DNA from: Oreohelix idahoensis
Taxonomy: Eukaryota > Mollusca > Gastropoda > Stylommatophora > Oreohelicidae
NCBI GenBank assembly: GCA_024509875.1
Contig: JAMPIV010014860.1
Span: 173,324 to 237,323, forward strand
Direction of reading: 5' to 3'
DNA: 64,000 bases
In this document: positions 11,597 through 22,212 of the stretch, piece by piece
How positions within the stretch are numbered: position 1 is the first letter of the stretch
How the letters are laid out: each line of letters starts with the position of its first letter
Made by a program: the position numbers and the translations under genes
Notes under the pieces: generated by a model
What the model was told of the DNA's origin: nothing
Database searches by the model: none
The model's input: only the letters and a program-made list of their open reading frames with translations

Positions 11597-14500
11597 TGCT
11601 GTACAACAGGAAACTGAGGGAGCCTGTAATCATGGTGTTGATAATAAAAACTTTGACGCTGTCACTGGTTCTCCTTTTGACTTTGAGAGAGCAAACAAAT
11701 GCCCCCAATGCAGTACTTTATTCGAACCGGGTACCATAACTACTTTGAGTTGTGGTCACCCACTTCCCGCTCTTCCTGCTGCTGTTGCGCATGACGGGAG
11801 GGGTTCTTTAATCCTACATAAGGGTCTTGTTAATGATACTCCGGTCTCACTACTTTTCGATTCCGGATGCACCACTATTGGTGTTAGACAATCGCTTGTA
11901 GATCCATCTTGTGCTACAGGAAGGGTTATTAAATGTGTCACATTTGGCGGCACTCTAGAAAAATATCCTACTGCTGTAATTCGCATTGCCACTCCTTTCT
12001 TTACTGGAGATGTGCATGCTTGTCTCTTACCTAATCCTATTGCGGACCTTATTATTGGTCGTATTCACGGAGTTAGGGAGTGTACCCCACAGCAGATTGC
12101 TGCTTGGGAAGATAATAACATGCAAGCTACAAATGCAGTGGTTACAAGAGCACAAGCTCTACAAACACCCGAAACTTCACTGAATAGTGATAATGAAGTT
12201 GATAGCCAAGATAGTCACTTAGTAATTACTCGTGACTCTTTCATAAAATTGCAAGAAGAAGATCCTTCTTTAAAAAAATTCTTCGTTCTTGCGAAGAAAG
12301 GTGATCCGAATCAGGATACAAATAGAAAATCTTGGATTGCAATGAGAAACGGCGTACTTGTACGTATGGTACAAGATTCGACTACGTCGGCACATTCGCA
12401 AATTCTTGTTCCCAAGAGCATGAGAGTCCAAATATTACAACATGCTCATGACTCGCAATGTGCTGGACATATGGGTTTTTCCCGTACGAAGTCGAGAGTC
12501 CTTGCGGCTTTCTTTTGGCCTTTTGTCAATAAGGACATTCGTATTTACTGCCGATCATGCAAGGTATGTCAGGAGGTCAAATCTAGAGGACCACGACATG
12601 CTGCGCCTATCCAGGCTGCTGACATTCCTATTCGGCCGTTTCAGAAAATGGCCATAGATATTATTGGCCCTTTTAAGGTCAAGTCGGCCAGAGGACATCA
12701 GTTTATCCTTACATGTGTCGATATGTGCACACGTTGGCCAGAGGCTATTCCTCTTAAGAGCATATCTACTACAGATATCGCAGATGCTCTTTGGTTGATA
12801 TTTTCTCGCTTGGGGTTCCCCAGAGAAATATTGTCAGACCATGGCACTCAACTCATATCTGACACTATGTCACAGGTAATGTCTACCTTACATATTGAAC
12901 GATCTCTCAGTAGTATCTACCATCCTATGTCTAATGGGTTAGTTGAGCGTCTGAATAGAACGCTCAAGACTTTGCTTGGTAAGATAACTGAAGATCATCC
13001 TCAAGATTGGGACAGGGTTTTACCCGCGGCTCTCTTTGCCTATAGAGAAGTCCCTAATGAACACACAGGATTTTCTCCCTTCGAACTTGTCTTTGGCGCG
13101 CGTCCACGCGGCCCTATGTCTTTATTACACGATCTCATCACTGCCGATGATATTAGCGATGAAACTCAATCCTCATATGAGTATGTCATTGCTCTTAGAC
13201 AAAAGATCATTGAGGCATGTAAGCTAGCAACTGCTTCATCAGAAATTGCTAAAGAGAAGGCAAGACAGTTTGCTAACAAGAATAGATGTCTACGACAACT
13301 TTGTCCAGGTGACAAAGCATTCGTCCTACTCCCCAGTAGGGAAAATAGACTTCTTATTGCATGGAAAGGTCCGTATGCAATAGTCTCTCGGATTTCCGAT
13401 GTTGACTATGTGGTCGATATTGATGGAAAGCATAAAACTTTCCACATAAACATGCTTTCGGAATTTCACGAACGTCCGGACTATTTGCTGCCTATTTTCC
13501 AGGCAACGGATGATGCTCCTGCACCTCACGGTCATTATTCATCCCTGTCTGTCATTCAGGATGAGGAAGCTACCTTCTCTGATGTCAACCTTCCCCTTCC
13601 AGTGGTTCCATTACATTCTACGGAATCTTGGAAAAACGTTTCTGTTTCTCCTAATCTTTCTGGTGACGAACATCGACAAGTCTCGTCGATGTTAGAAACA
13701 TTTCAGGATGTTCTCACTGACATTCCTGGACACACAGATGTCATAGAACATGACATAATTCTTACCGACAATAATCCAATTAGGGTTAGGCCGTATCCTA
13801 TTCCTATACACTTTCAGTCGCAAGTGGAAAAGGAATTGGATGAAATGATTCAATTAAATATAATTGAACCATCGACTTCACCATATTCTTCTTCCATGGT
13901 TATTGTCCGGAAGAAGGATAAGAACATACGAATTTGCGTTGATTATCGCAAATTGAATCAGGTCACAAAGTTCGACGCTGAACCGATGCCTTTGTTAGAA
14001 GATCTACTGATTAGACTTTCTAATTCTAGATTCTTCACTAAACTTGACTTGTCTAAAGGTTATTGGCAAGTGCCTTTAGCAGAGCATGCCAAACCTCTTA
14101 CTGCTTTTTCTACACCTAGGGGTCTATTTCAATGGAATGTTATGCCTTTTGGTCTCATGAACGCCCCTGCCACTTTCGTTCGCATGATGCGTCGAATTCT
14201 GTCACATCGTTCGGATGTCATCGCATACTTAGATGACATCTGTCTCTTCAGTGATACCTGGGAAGATCACTATTTAGGGTTATATGACTTACTGTCCACT
14301 CTACGTGAGAATAATTTGACAGCAAAACCTTCTAAAGCTTTTGTTGGTTTTGGTGAAATCTCTTTCCTGGGTCATCGTGTTGGTCATGGTCTCTTGAAGA
14401 CAGAAGACCACAATACTTCCAAAATACTGAACATCTCTGTTCCTAAAACGAAGAAACAAGTTAGGAGTCTCTTAGGTTTAATTCAATTTTATGGGAGATT

Positions 14501-15041
14501 TATTCCAAATTTATCTTCGATCATGGCACCTCTATCAACATTGTTGAAGAAAGGTTCGCCTAATCTGGTCCGTTGGTCGGAAGAATGCCAATCTTCACTA
14601 GACCAAATCAAGAATATATTTTCTTCTCCTCCCATCTTAAGATTACCTACTCTTGATAGGACTTTTGTTCTTCGGAGTGATGCTTCATCCACTGGGATTG
14701 GAGCAGCACTGATGCAAGAATATGCAAATACTCTGCATCCTGTTATGTACATTTCTAGAAAACTAAATGCGGCAGAGAGGAACTACTCGGTTTTAGACCG
14801 TGAGTTGTTAGCGATGGTTTGGTCAATTCTAAAACTACAAAGATTCCTCCTGGGCGCACATTTCATTCTAGAGACTGATCAGAAAGCTCTTACAGCTATT
14901 CAGACTAAGAATTTGAAGAGTTCGAGATCCACTCGATATGCTATAGCTCTTCAACCTTTTCACTTCACGGTACGAGCTATCCGTGGTGCGGATAATGTGA
15001 TGGCTGACATTTTGTCTAGATGCCCACATGACTCCAACTAA
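11571..15041 (+). CDS. pol: Element C Pol: protease, integrase, reverse transcriptase, RNase H
   Basis: The open frame runs from 11181, but the part before about 11571 is a shadow of gag; about 1155 residues are real pol. In order: a Cys/His cluster (CPQC at 11700-11711, then SCGH at about 11747); an aspartic protease with LFDSGCTT (11851-11874, DSG rather than DTG) and LIIGR; an integrase with H2C2 domain (HAHDSQCAGHMG, then CRSCKVC); the D,D,E core (AIDIIGP near 12651, LSDHGTQ near 12832, VERLNRT near 12939) and a GPY-type C-terminal domain (near 13362); a reverse transcriptase (VDYRKLNQ, LDLSKGYWQ, catalytic YLDDI at 14226-14240); and an RNase H (RSDASSTG near 14676, DRELLAMV, ETDQKAL near 14873). 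There is no stop or frameshift. Integrase before RT is the Gmr1-like order. Expression probably needs +1 frameshifting from gag. Confidence 0.93.
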   Translation, partial: KKKRYQQANAVQQETEGACNHGVDNKNFDAVTGSPFDFERANKCPQCSTLFEPGTITTLSCGHPLPALPAAVAHDGRGSLILHKGLVNDTPVSLLFDSGCTTIGVRQSLVDPSCATGRVIKCVTFGGTLEKYPTAVIRIATPFFTGDVHACLLPNPIADLIIGRIHGVRECTPQQIAAWEDNNMQATNAVVTRAQALQTPETSLNSDNEVDSQDSHLVITRDSFIKLQEEDPSLKKFFVLAKKGDPNQDTNRKSWIAMRNGVLVRMVQDSTTSAHSQILVPKSMRVQILQHAHDSQCAGHMGFSRTKSRVLAAFFWPFVNKDIRIYCRSCKVCQEVKSRGPRHAAPIQAADIPIRPFQKMAIDIIGPFKVKSARGHQFILTCVDMCTRWPEAIPLKSISTTDIADALWLIFSRLGFPREILSDHGTQLISDTMSQVMSTLHIERSLSSIYHPMSNGLVERLNRTLKTLLGKITEDHPQDWDRVLPAALFAYREVPNEHTGFSPFELVFGARPRGPMSLLHDLITADDISDETQSSYEYVIALRQKIIEACKLATASSEIAKEKARQFANKNRCLRQLCPGDKAFVLLPSRENRLLIAWKGPYAIVSRISDVDYVVDIDGKHKTFHINMLSEFHERPDYLLPIFQATDDAPAPHGHYSSLSVIQDEEATFSDVNLPLPVVPLHSTESWKNVSVSPNLSGDEHRQVSSMLETFQDVLTDIPGHTDVIEHDIILTDNNPIRVRPYPIPIHFQSQVEKELDEMIQLNIIEPSTSPYSSSMVIVRKKDKNIRICVDYRKLNQVTKFDAEPMPLLEDLLIRLSNSRFFTKLDLSKGYWQVPLAEHAKPLTAFSTPRGLFQWNVMPFGLMNAPATFVRMMRRILSHRSDVIAYLDDICLFSDTWEDHYLGLYDLLSTLRENNLTAKPSKAFVGFGEISFLGHRVGHGLLKTEDHNTSKILNISVPKTKKQVRSLLGLIQFYGRFIPNLSSIMAPLSTLLKKGSPNLVRWSEECQSSLDQIKNIFSSPPILRLPTLDRTFVLRSDASSTGIGAALMQEYANTLHPVMYISRKLNAAERNYSVLDRELLAMVWSILKLQRFLLGAHFILETDQKALTAIQTKNLKSSRSTRYAIALQPFHFTVRAIRGADNVMADILSRCPHDSN

Positions 15042-15729
15042 TACTTCTGTCCTATATTTCCATATATTACAGAGTCATAACAATCCTATATTTCTACAAT
15101 AGATTAGCACATCTGTACTCACTTTATATGTACACACTATCGTGCTTTGTTGTCATCTTCTTCTGTTCGTTTTTTAAGATGATAGAGGAGGACTGAGTAG
15201 TTAATATAAGGGCCGTTAGTTTACTAAACAGCCACAATTATTAATAATGTATTGTACCTTATGAAGCATATTAGTTATTAATTAGCATTATATTGCTTGT
15301 ACTTTCTCGGAATACCAGAGCATATATCCTGGATCGTCATGTAGTTTAACTTTACTATGTACTTATTTCATTACATGTCAAAGAATGTACTATTTAAATT
15401 TTCCTATCAGATTTGTACATCCATTTTTAAAGACAATATTAGAGTATGCTGTTTAATGATGATTATAGTAACTTGCATACGTATATTGTGTTTACATGCT
15501 AACGTGATGTGTGTTGGTGACACCTCCCCGATGTGAATATTTTTTGAGACATATTTATTTTTCTGTTGAGGTATATCCTCACCAGACACTCTATAATTAG
15601 CCTATTGTTTGGCAATTTAATTAATTATCAGCGCATAATTCGTGCGTTTTGAGCCGCTTATCGCTTGCTCTTTGATATTGAAAAAAAAATATGTTCCACA
15701 TTTTTTTTTATCGGGAGGAGGTGGTGATA
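15042..15729 (+). other. 3' untranslated region and polypurine tract of element C
   Basis: No gene between the pol stop and the right LTR. The last bases before the LTR, GGGAGGAGGTGGTGATA (15713-15729), are purine-rich and serve well as a polypurine tract that primes plus-strand DNA. Confidence 0.75.
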
Positions 15730-16811
15730 AGTTGCGTGATAAATTCTCGCAACATCGTTTTGTTTCAATGTCTGTTTTATAACGCAAGGGCAACAACTGC
15801 TTGGAATTTATAGTCACTTTTCTCGGTAAGCATTTGTCTTCTCGCGTTGGTATCGAATGCAGTTAAGTTTGAGCTGTGGTCATTTTTGCGCTGGACTGCG
15901 CATGACTTGTCTTGTTGTTTGGTCGATCGGTTTCCGCCCACGACTAGTGGAGTGAGCGATTTGGAATGGCGAAAGAGATGCCTCGTTGAAGAGGGGATCT
16001 CCGCTATTTTTTGTTCTGTCAGGGATGTGTAGTCCTCTTAATGGATATTTCGTTTATTCGAGATAATACCTCTAGTGTTTTCCCACATGTCGGGAGGCGT
16101 GATATTTCTGTGTATTTCATGAAAGCAAGGTAAATTGACTTTTTCATTAACTCTATCGATTTTGGGTCGTGAGCGATTTCGATTCATAGCCTGTCTCCGA
16201 AAGTCGTCGCCACGAGATGTTTTTTCCCAGCTCACATGTCGCTGCATTGTACTGCATCGGTTGATGCATGTACCAAGGACCATTACTTGCTACTTTGTTA
16301 AATGAATTAGGTTTGGAAAACCTTTATTATCTAGAGGATATTTTTGTGGACATTATTTATACTTCGGCAGACGTGTCTGTCTTGCTGAAGTCAAACTAAG
16401 GAGAGTGAACTGATCTCATACATCTGGTTATCTCCTGGCTGTTATAGAAAAGGATGGAGTTTTCCACCTGACTACATTTACAGCACTATGAAATATAACA
16501 TGCATCTGACTCATCATTGTAATGCTGTCTACCGTCTATTGCTGTATTGAATGTTGCTGTGATAATGACTGTTTGATGTGCCTACACATTTGCGTAACCA
16601 TTTTGTCACTGTGGCGTCCACAATAAATAATGAAGAAAAACGTCAACGGCTGTTTCAAGACTCATTGACTTTATACGTCGTGAGTTTACTGACGTCCTAT
16701 GTGGATTGCCCTGTTATTGTTGTATGAACATTGTTTTGACTGAACACATCTACACACTACACAAAACCAGACATGCGGATACCATCCATCATCATATGGC
16801 ATCACGCATCA
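15730..16811 (+). repeat. 3' LTR of element C
   Basis: Same 1082-bp length as the left LTR. The first base is A instead of T; the end is ATCACGCATCA, followed by the ATAAT duplication at 16812-16816. AATAAA is at 16622-16627. Confidence 0.93.
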
Positions 16812-16931
16812 ATAATTATATCGATTTATTGTACAATATGTTGATGCATAGGTAGTGTATGCTATATATAAGTACTATAACAGAAGTTGGTGTACAGTAG
16901 TTGATTAACAGTCAGTTGAAACTCTTATAAA

Positions 16932-18644
16932 ATGAGTGAGTATGACAAATACCGTGAACTATTAGGATTCGAAGACCGTGAGCTGACTGAGTCTGAAATA
17001 ACAAGATTGATATGTGAAAAGCAAATTCATGAAAGTAATGAGAGGTATGAGAAAAGGATGCTAGAAAAGAAGAAGCAATTGGACATAAAACAGAGTACCC
17101 TAGAGCAAAGGGAAAGTATCATAGAATGTACTGCTGAAGTAAGTGAGTTACATGAAAAAGTCTCTAAACTTACAAGTGATTTATGTAAATCAAACTCAGA
17201 ATTTGCTAGTACTCAAACAGCATTGAGTGTAGCATTGTGTAAAATCAAAGAGTTAGAAACTCAGATTAAGGATAACAATAGTGAAGTTAGAAACCTAACT
17301 CAGGAACTTCAAGAAAGGAGAGAAATATATGACAAATTGAAAATGGAGAACAATGAACATGAGCAAACTTATATAAAAATGCTTCATGAGGTGAGGCATG
17401 ATAATGAGATTCTCAGTGATCAAATTAAGGACATGAATATTGTACCCCTTAAGAAGAATTATGAGATTATGTATAATGACAATGATGATATTAAGATTCA
17501 GTCTCTACAACTAGAATTGACTCATTTGAGATCAAATAAAGAACAGTATGAGAAAGAGACATTAGTAGAGTTGATGGCTGAGAGAGAGAAAGTCACTAAG
17601 TTTGAAAATATGCTAGCAGAGGAAAGCTGTAAAGTTTTAAGAGCTGAGAGCTTAAACAAGAAATTAAGTGCAGAGATTTCACTTAGAGATAAGGAAATTG
17701 CAGATGCAAGGAGAAGAATGGACGGTCTACTTGACATTCTCTTAAAGAAAAAAAGGTGGTCTTCTGTCAGTGTTGACAGTGAAAGACATAAAGCAAAAAG
17801 TCAGTCCTATACACTTTTTGCTGACTCTAAAGTTAAGAATGATGGACAGAAATCTTTCCGAGGGAAATATAACTTTCAACGCAATGCCGATGATTTTAGC
17901 AATATTGGTTCCTGGCGGCAAGCTAGCAAAGGAAAATCTACAGTATTAGATAACCCTGTAGATAACAAAAGAAACAATAATAAATTTCAATTCAAGTTGT
18001 TAAAAACAAACCAAGTATTAATTGAGAACCCTGATGGGAAAAAAGATAGAACTCCTTATTCCAGGAAGGAAACATATTTTGTGAAAAACAATAAAGATAT
18101 GGTTAAATCTTTCGGTCACACCCAGTCAAGTCAGTGTGACCCATTTCTTAAACACACTGCCACAAACAAGGATAAAAATACTTTTGATAGGAGATATAAC
18201 CCTGAGGTTAAAATGTACCAAGGGATTTCTTCATATAGTAATGTTTATTTGCCTAAAAACAAGAAACAATTTGACAGATCACAGTATCGTGATCCTGAGA
18301 GTGTTAGAAATTATAGTGGAAATAATTATGTTAAAGAGTGTCAATCTGGTAATAAATTTGTTGATAAAAAGCCATTTCTATCTAGTAGATATTTTTATCC
18401 AAGAGGAAATGCTAATCGTAATTATGCTAACTGGGATGTAAAACAGTACAACTGTGTCAATAGAACAAATAACAATGTTCTTAACAGCAATTATAGAAAT
18501 CGTAACCAGGTTAGCTGTACTCCACATGAGAGCAAAGTTATTAACAAGCAAAGTAATAATACTATTGATTGTCACACTAGTGGTGTCGAAAGGTCATCTC
18601 GTTCTTGTGAACGTAGTAATTTTTTCAGCCTACAACAAGGATGA
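16932..18644 (+). CDS. Element B Gag-like coiled-coil protein
   Basis: 570 residues, the only large ORF of element B. Residues about 25-270 are predicted coiled coil with long heptad-rich stretches of E, K, L and Q. After KKKRWSSVSVDS the character changes to a basic, Asn/Arg/Lys/Tyr-rich, low-complexity C-terminal half (about 280-570) that resembles the nucleic-acid-binding tail of the element C Gag. No capsid motif, zinc knuckle, protease or other enzyme motif is recognised. It begins 115 bp after the element C insertion, so C has separated it from its leader and promoter. A retrotransposon structural protein is inferred from position and composition, not from a family match. The ATG is the first of the frame. 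Confidence 0.65.
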   Translation: MSEYDKYRELLGFEDRELTESEITRLICEKQIHESNERYEKRMLEKKKQLDIKQSTLEQRESIIECTAEVSELHEKVSKLTSDLCKSNSEFASTQTALSVALCKIKELETQIKDNNSEVRNLTQELQERREIYDKLKMENNEHEQTYIKMLHEVRHDNEILSDQIKDMNIVPLKKNYEIMYNDNDDIKIQSLQLELTHLRSNKEQYEKETLVELMAEREKVTKFENMLAEESCKVLRAESLNKKLSAEISLRDKEIADARRRMDGLLDILLKKKRWSSVSVDSERHKAKSQSYTLFADSKVKNDGQKSFRGKYNFQRNADDFSNIGSWRQASKGKSTVLDNPVDNKRNNNKFQFKLLKTNQVLIENPDGKKDRTPYSRKETYFVKNNKDMVKSFGHTQSSQCDPFLKHTATNKDKNTFDRRYNPEVKMYQGISSYSNVYLPKNKKQFDRSQYRDPESVRNYSGNNYVKECQSGNKFVDKKPFLSSRYFYPRGNANRNYANWDVKQYNCVNRTNNNVLNSNYRNRNQVSCTPHESKVINKQSNNTIDCHTSGVERSSRSCERSNFFSLQQG

Positions 18645-21078
18645 ACTTTCGTTACGGTCAAGTGGTCGCTAAGCCTTCTGTGATGTTTACATCGTTTAAG
18701 GAGGACTTGTTGAGGTGTGTGAAAAGGGGCCAAGACTCTACTCCGCACCAAGGGATAGGTAAACGTGAAAGTTGATTTTACGTTTTCCTTATTAAATCTA
18801 ACAGATGATTAATAGAAATTTTCATTTGTATTGTCTCGTAGCGTGCGACGTTGTGATGAGTTGGCGCACTTGTTGATATTATTCGTGAAGAATGTGGATT
18901 ATCTATCAAGCAGAACCTATTAGCGTCTCGCTATACATCTGACGAGTCACTTTTTGGAGGATCAAGAATTATTGACAGATTGTCGGGATATATTTTTTTT
19001 TACAGTTGATTTATTTTTTAGAATAGTACATGTTATTGTATTCTGTGGATAATATATCATATGATGTTGTATTAAAATATTGGTAATTTCTTTGAAACAT
19101 TATGATGTTCATTTTGATGCATCATTTGATTGCTATATATATTTTTTGTGTGGAACATATATGACTGTTTCGAATGTACCAGTCCAATTTTTTATGCAAT
19201 TGTATATTATTCTATTTTGATTGTGTGTAACATATGTGTTGGTAATAATTTGTGTGTAATTTTTGATAAATGCAGTGAGCGGTGTCAAACCTGTGCTCAT
19301 TTTTCTGTATATTTTTCGGGTTGTAGCTGTAATTGTTAGGATAATTATATAAATTTATTGTTATGTTGTGTAATATGATTTTGTAGAATTATCTTGCATG
19401 TATCAGAAATAATTGTGTATTTGAATTGTTAGAAATATTGACCTTGTCATAGCATAGTACCTAGAATTTAAATAATAAGATTTTTTCAACATTTTTGCAA
19501 CAAATTAATTTGATAAACAAAACCTTTGCAGGTATTTTTATAGAACTTCTTTTTCATATTCTATTATTCCATTAAATTTTAGATTTATACTAGGCTGAGT
19601 AAGATATAAATTTACAGGTAAATAACACTGAAGCTCAACGCTATTGTCAATCAGAATTAACTTTTAAATTAAATTAAACTTTTTTGTAAAATTGATAGAC
19701 ACATCTGATACTTTTGTTTGTTAAAGATGGATAGATTGTTGTAACATTATGTTATGTTTTATGTTGGTAAATTGATATATAGATGACATCGTATTTTTCT
19801 TAGGTATTTTTTTGTTGTTGATGTATTTTTTTTGTAAAAGAAAAACTTACATGTTTTGATTTAAGTGTTTGTCTAGAGATAAGATATTTTATGCTTCTCT
19901 CATTTTGTTAAAAGTTAATTTCATTGTTAGTTTATTAGTTATGACTTAGAATTACTTAAATAATAATTTTGTTTTTTGATAACTTATCGTTCTGAAATAT
20001 TTAGTATGGTAATTTTGGGAAAAAAATTGTTTTTTTGGCATTGTAAATTATTTTTGTGTGCCCTATGATTGAAAGGGATATTACTTTTTTGGAAACTTGT
20101 CTTATTTGATATTATGATGTATTTTTATTATTTAGCGGTTGATTGTGCGTTAGGTCAAAACTTAGTTATCGCAAATGCTATTATTTGTTTGTGTAAGGTT
20201 TATAATTTATTTTCAATTAAGTATAATTTTTGTAACTTAGTTAAATTACTTATTAGACTTTGTTTAGTTATGAATTATTCATTTTGTGCTGTTAGTATGG
20301 ATATACTTTGACATTTTGTTTTGTGCCTTGTAATCATGTTTGTATTTAATTTTTGGAAGATATTGTTTGATCTAAACATTTATTAGTATGTATTGTTATT
20401 GACTTTCTATGCGTTCATACCTTTGCTTTCCATTCGTCTTTGTTGACTATTCTTCATTTCATTCTATCTTTTGTTGTCTTTCCGATATGTGTTCATATCT
20501 TGTTTATATTTCTGTATCACATCTTAGTTTCTCTTCGTTCTACTTGTATACTTCTTCTTCTTTCAATACTTATACTTTCATTCATTGTATTCTTGAGTTA
20601 ATTATATAACTTAGTATAATGTAACTAGTATTTTGGTAAATTTGTATTTATTATACATGAAATTTTTTTTTTTTATTGGTTATCTTGTACTATTGTTAAT
20701 TGTTTCTCATTTTCTGATTTCTTACTTTCCTTTACTACAGATCATTCTTCTGTTGCTTGATCTTGTTCTTTCACTTTCTATTGGTTGTTACTTGTACTAA
20801 ATGTACTTAGCTTAGTGTTCTATTAAGATTAATTTTGGTATGCTTGTATTATGATTGATGCTTTTGTTGTAATTTACATCGGTAACATTCATTGGGATAT
20901 TTGATTGATTATGTTTGAGGTTTTAGTTGTAATATTACATTTATTGCTGATATTTCTGGTAGATGTACTATTTTCATTTTTTGTTAGGTACATTTTTGGT
21001 AGCCATATAATATAATTTCATTTATTTCTAAATTTTTGGGACTTAAATTTTCAAAAAAAAATGATAAATCATTTTTTT
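18645..21078 (+). other. AT-rich 3' region of element B
   Basis: About 2.4 kb of T-rich, low-complexity sequence downstream of the B ORF. Small ORFs (for example 19130-19339 and 20069-20311) are rich in Phe, Ile, Leu and Tyr as expected from T-rich DNA and match nothing I recognise. No pol domain is seen in any frame. Confidence 0.6.
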
Positions 21079-21196
21079 CAAGATATATGAACACATATCG
21101 GAAAGACAACAAAAGATAGAATGAAATGAAGAATAGTCAACAAAGACGAATGGAAAGCAAAGGTATGAACGCATAGAAAGTCAATAACAATACATA
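20387..21196. repeat. Inverted repeat of about 116 bp inside element B
   Basis: The left arm 20387-20502 and the right arm 21079-21196 are reverse complements with only small differences; the spacer is about 576 bp. The right arm ends exactly where the right terminal repeat of B begins. It looks like a rearrangement in which a piece of the 3' region was copied in reverse and joined to the repeat. Confidence 0.85.
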
Positions 21197-22212
21197 ATAA
21201 TAAATGGCCTCAAACGATGCTTCTAACATCAGCATTATAATAAATAGACAATGGATCCTTTTCCCAGCAAACGGTTGTCCAATAAATAATGGCCTCCTTA
21301 AATATGCTTCATCAAAGACGCTCTCAACCTTGGCGCTTTAATATAACTATGGATCCTCTCAGCAACGGTCATCCTCGCCGTGCTGACAATAATAAATGGC
21401 CTCAAACGATGCTTCTAACATCAGCATTATAATAAATAGACAATGGATCCTTTTCCCAGCAACGGTTATCCTCGCCGTGCTGACAATAATAAATGGCCTC
21501 AAACGATGCTTCTAACATCAATATTATAATAAATAGACAATGGATCCTTTTCCCAGCAAACGGTTATCCTCGCCGTGCTGACAATAATAAATGGCCTCAA
21601 ACGATGCTTCTAACATCAATAGTGAATACTCGCGGCAATTTCTCGCAAGACTGCACTCCCTGGCAGTCTGCAGTAATCTCGCCTTCACTCATCTTGACAT
21701 TTATATAGTCAAACATAAGTCCTGGATCCTTACCTCTTCAAAAATACTCACAAACACAATTCTCCAATAAACTCAGAAATTATAGGCCTACACAAATAAT
21801 GGCCTTTATAACTTTTGCACTGCGCAGGCATACTCAAAACACACACTGTAGGACCGACCTCTCCCGTCGGTACCCAAAAACAGGCTGCTCTTAGTTCACA
21901 CACTAGACCCGCCAAAAAAAACACGAGACTCGGTTGTTTAAAAAACACAACTCAGTCTCGATAATTGCATGGGCTAGTCACACGAGCTTACTCACAGCTC
22001 AAGACAGTTCAGAGAAAAAAACATCTCCGCGATTTGAACTGCCCAGTGTTCGCCCCGCTTACCGACTTGGAAACTTCTCGATCACACGAGGGAATTCCCC
22101 TAATACATTTTTAACTTAACATCAGCTTAACCAAGCAACGTAACCCGCAATCGAATCTATTCGCTTAACATTTTCAAGATCACCTCCCTTTGATAATATT
22201 TACTCTGTATCA
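21192..22212 (+). repeat. Right LTR-like terminal region of element B
   Basis: 21192-22144 matches about 5980-6830 and carries the 97-bp type subrepeats with one more unit than the left side. The final 68 bp (22145-22212), ending GTATCA at the TTAGG duplication, have no clear match at the left copy. Confidence 0.65.

Larger units (their letters stand above)
7529..16811 (+). mobile_element. Element C: near-intact Gmr1-like Ty3/gypsy LTR retrotransposon
   Basis: A 9283-bp element with two 1082-bp LTRs, flanked by ATAAT duplications. It encodes a coiled-coil Gag and a single pol frame ordered protease, integrase, reverse transcriptase, RNase H. The RT and RNase H are of gypsy type, but integrase precedes RT as in copia elements; this order defines the Gmr1-like group described by Goodwin and Poulter. 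Gag and pol are open from end to end and the LTRs differ at about six positions, so insertion was recent and the copy may be functional. It lies in the same orientation as A and B. Confidence 0.93.
5428..22212 (+). mobile_element. Element B: LTR-type element inserted in element A integrase (contains element C)
   Basis: The flanks 5423-5427 and 22213-22217 are both TTAGG. Removing 5428-22212 and one TTAGG restores the integrase frame of element A across the join (Glu-Asp-stop-Asp-Leu). The insert starts TGTTAC and ends GTATCA, so it has TG...CA ends with a 5-bp duplication, typical of LTR integrases. Without element C it is about 7.5 kb. Its only substantial ORF is 16932-18644; no protease, integrase or reverse transcriptase is seen, so it looks non-autonomous. 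Direct repeats of about 0.85-0.95 kb lie near both ends (about 5950-6830 and 21192-22144), but the outermost sequences of the two sides do not match each other, so the LTRs are rearranged or not fully understood. Confidence 0.75.
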
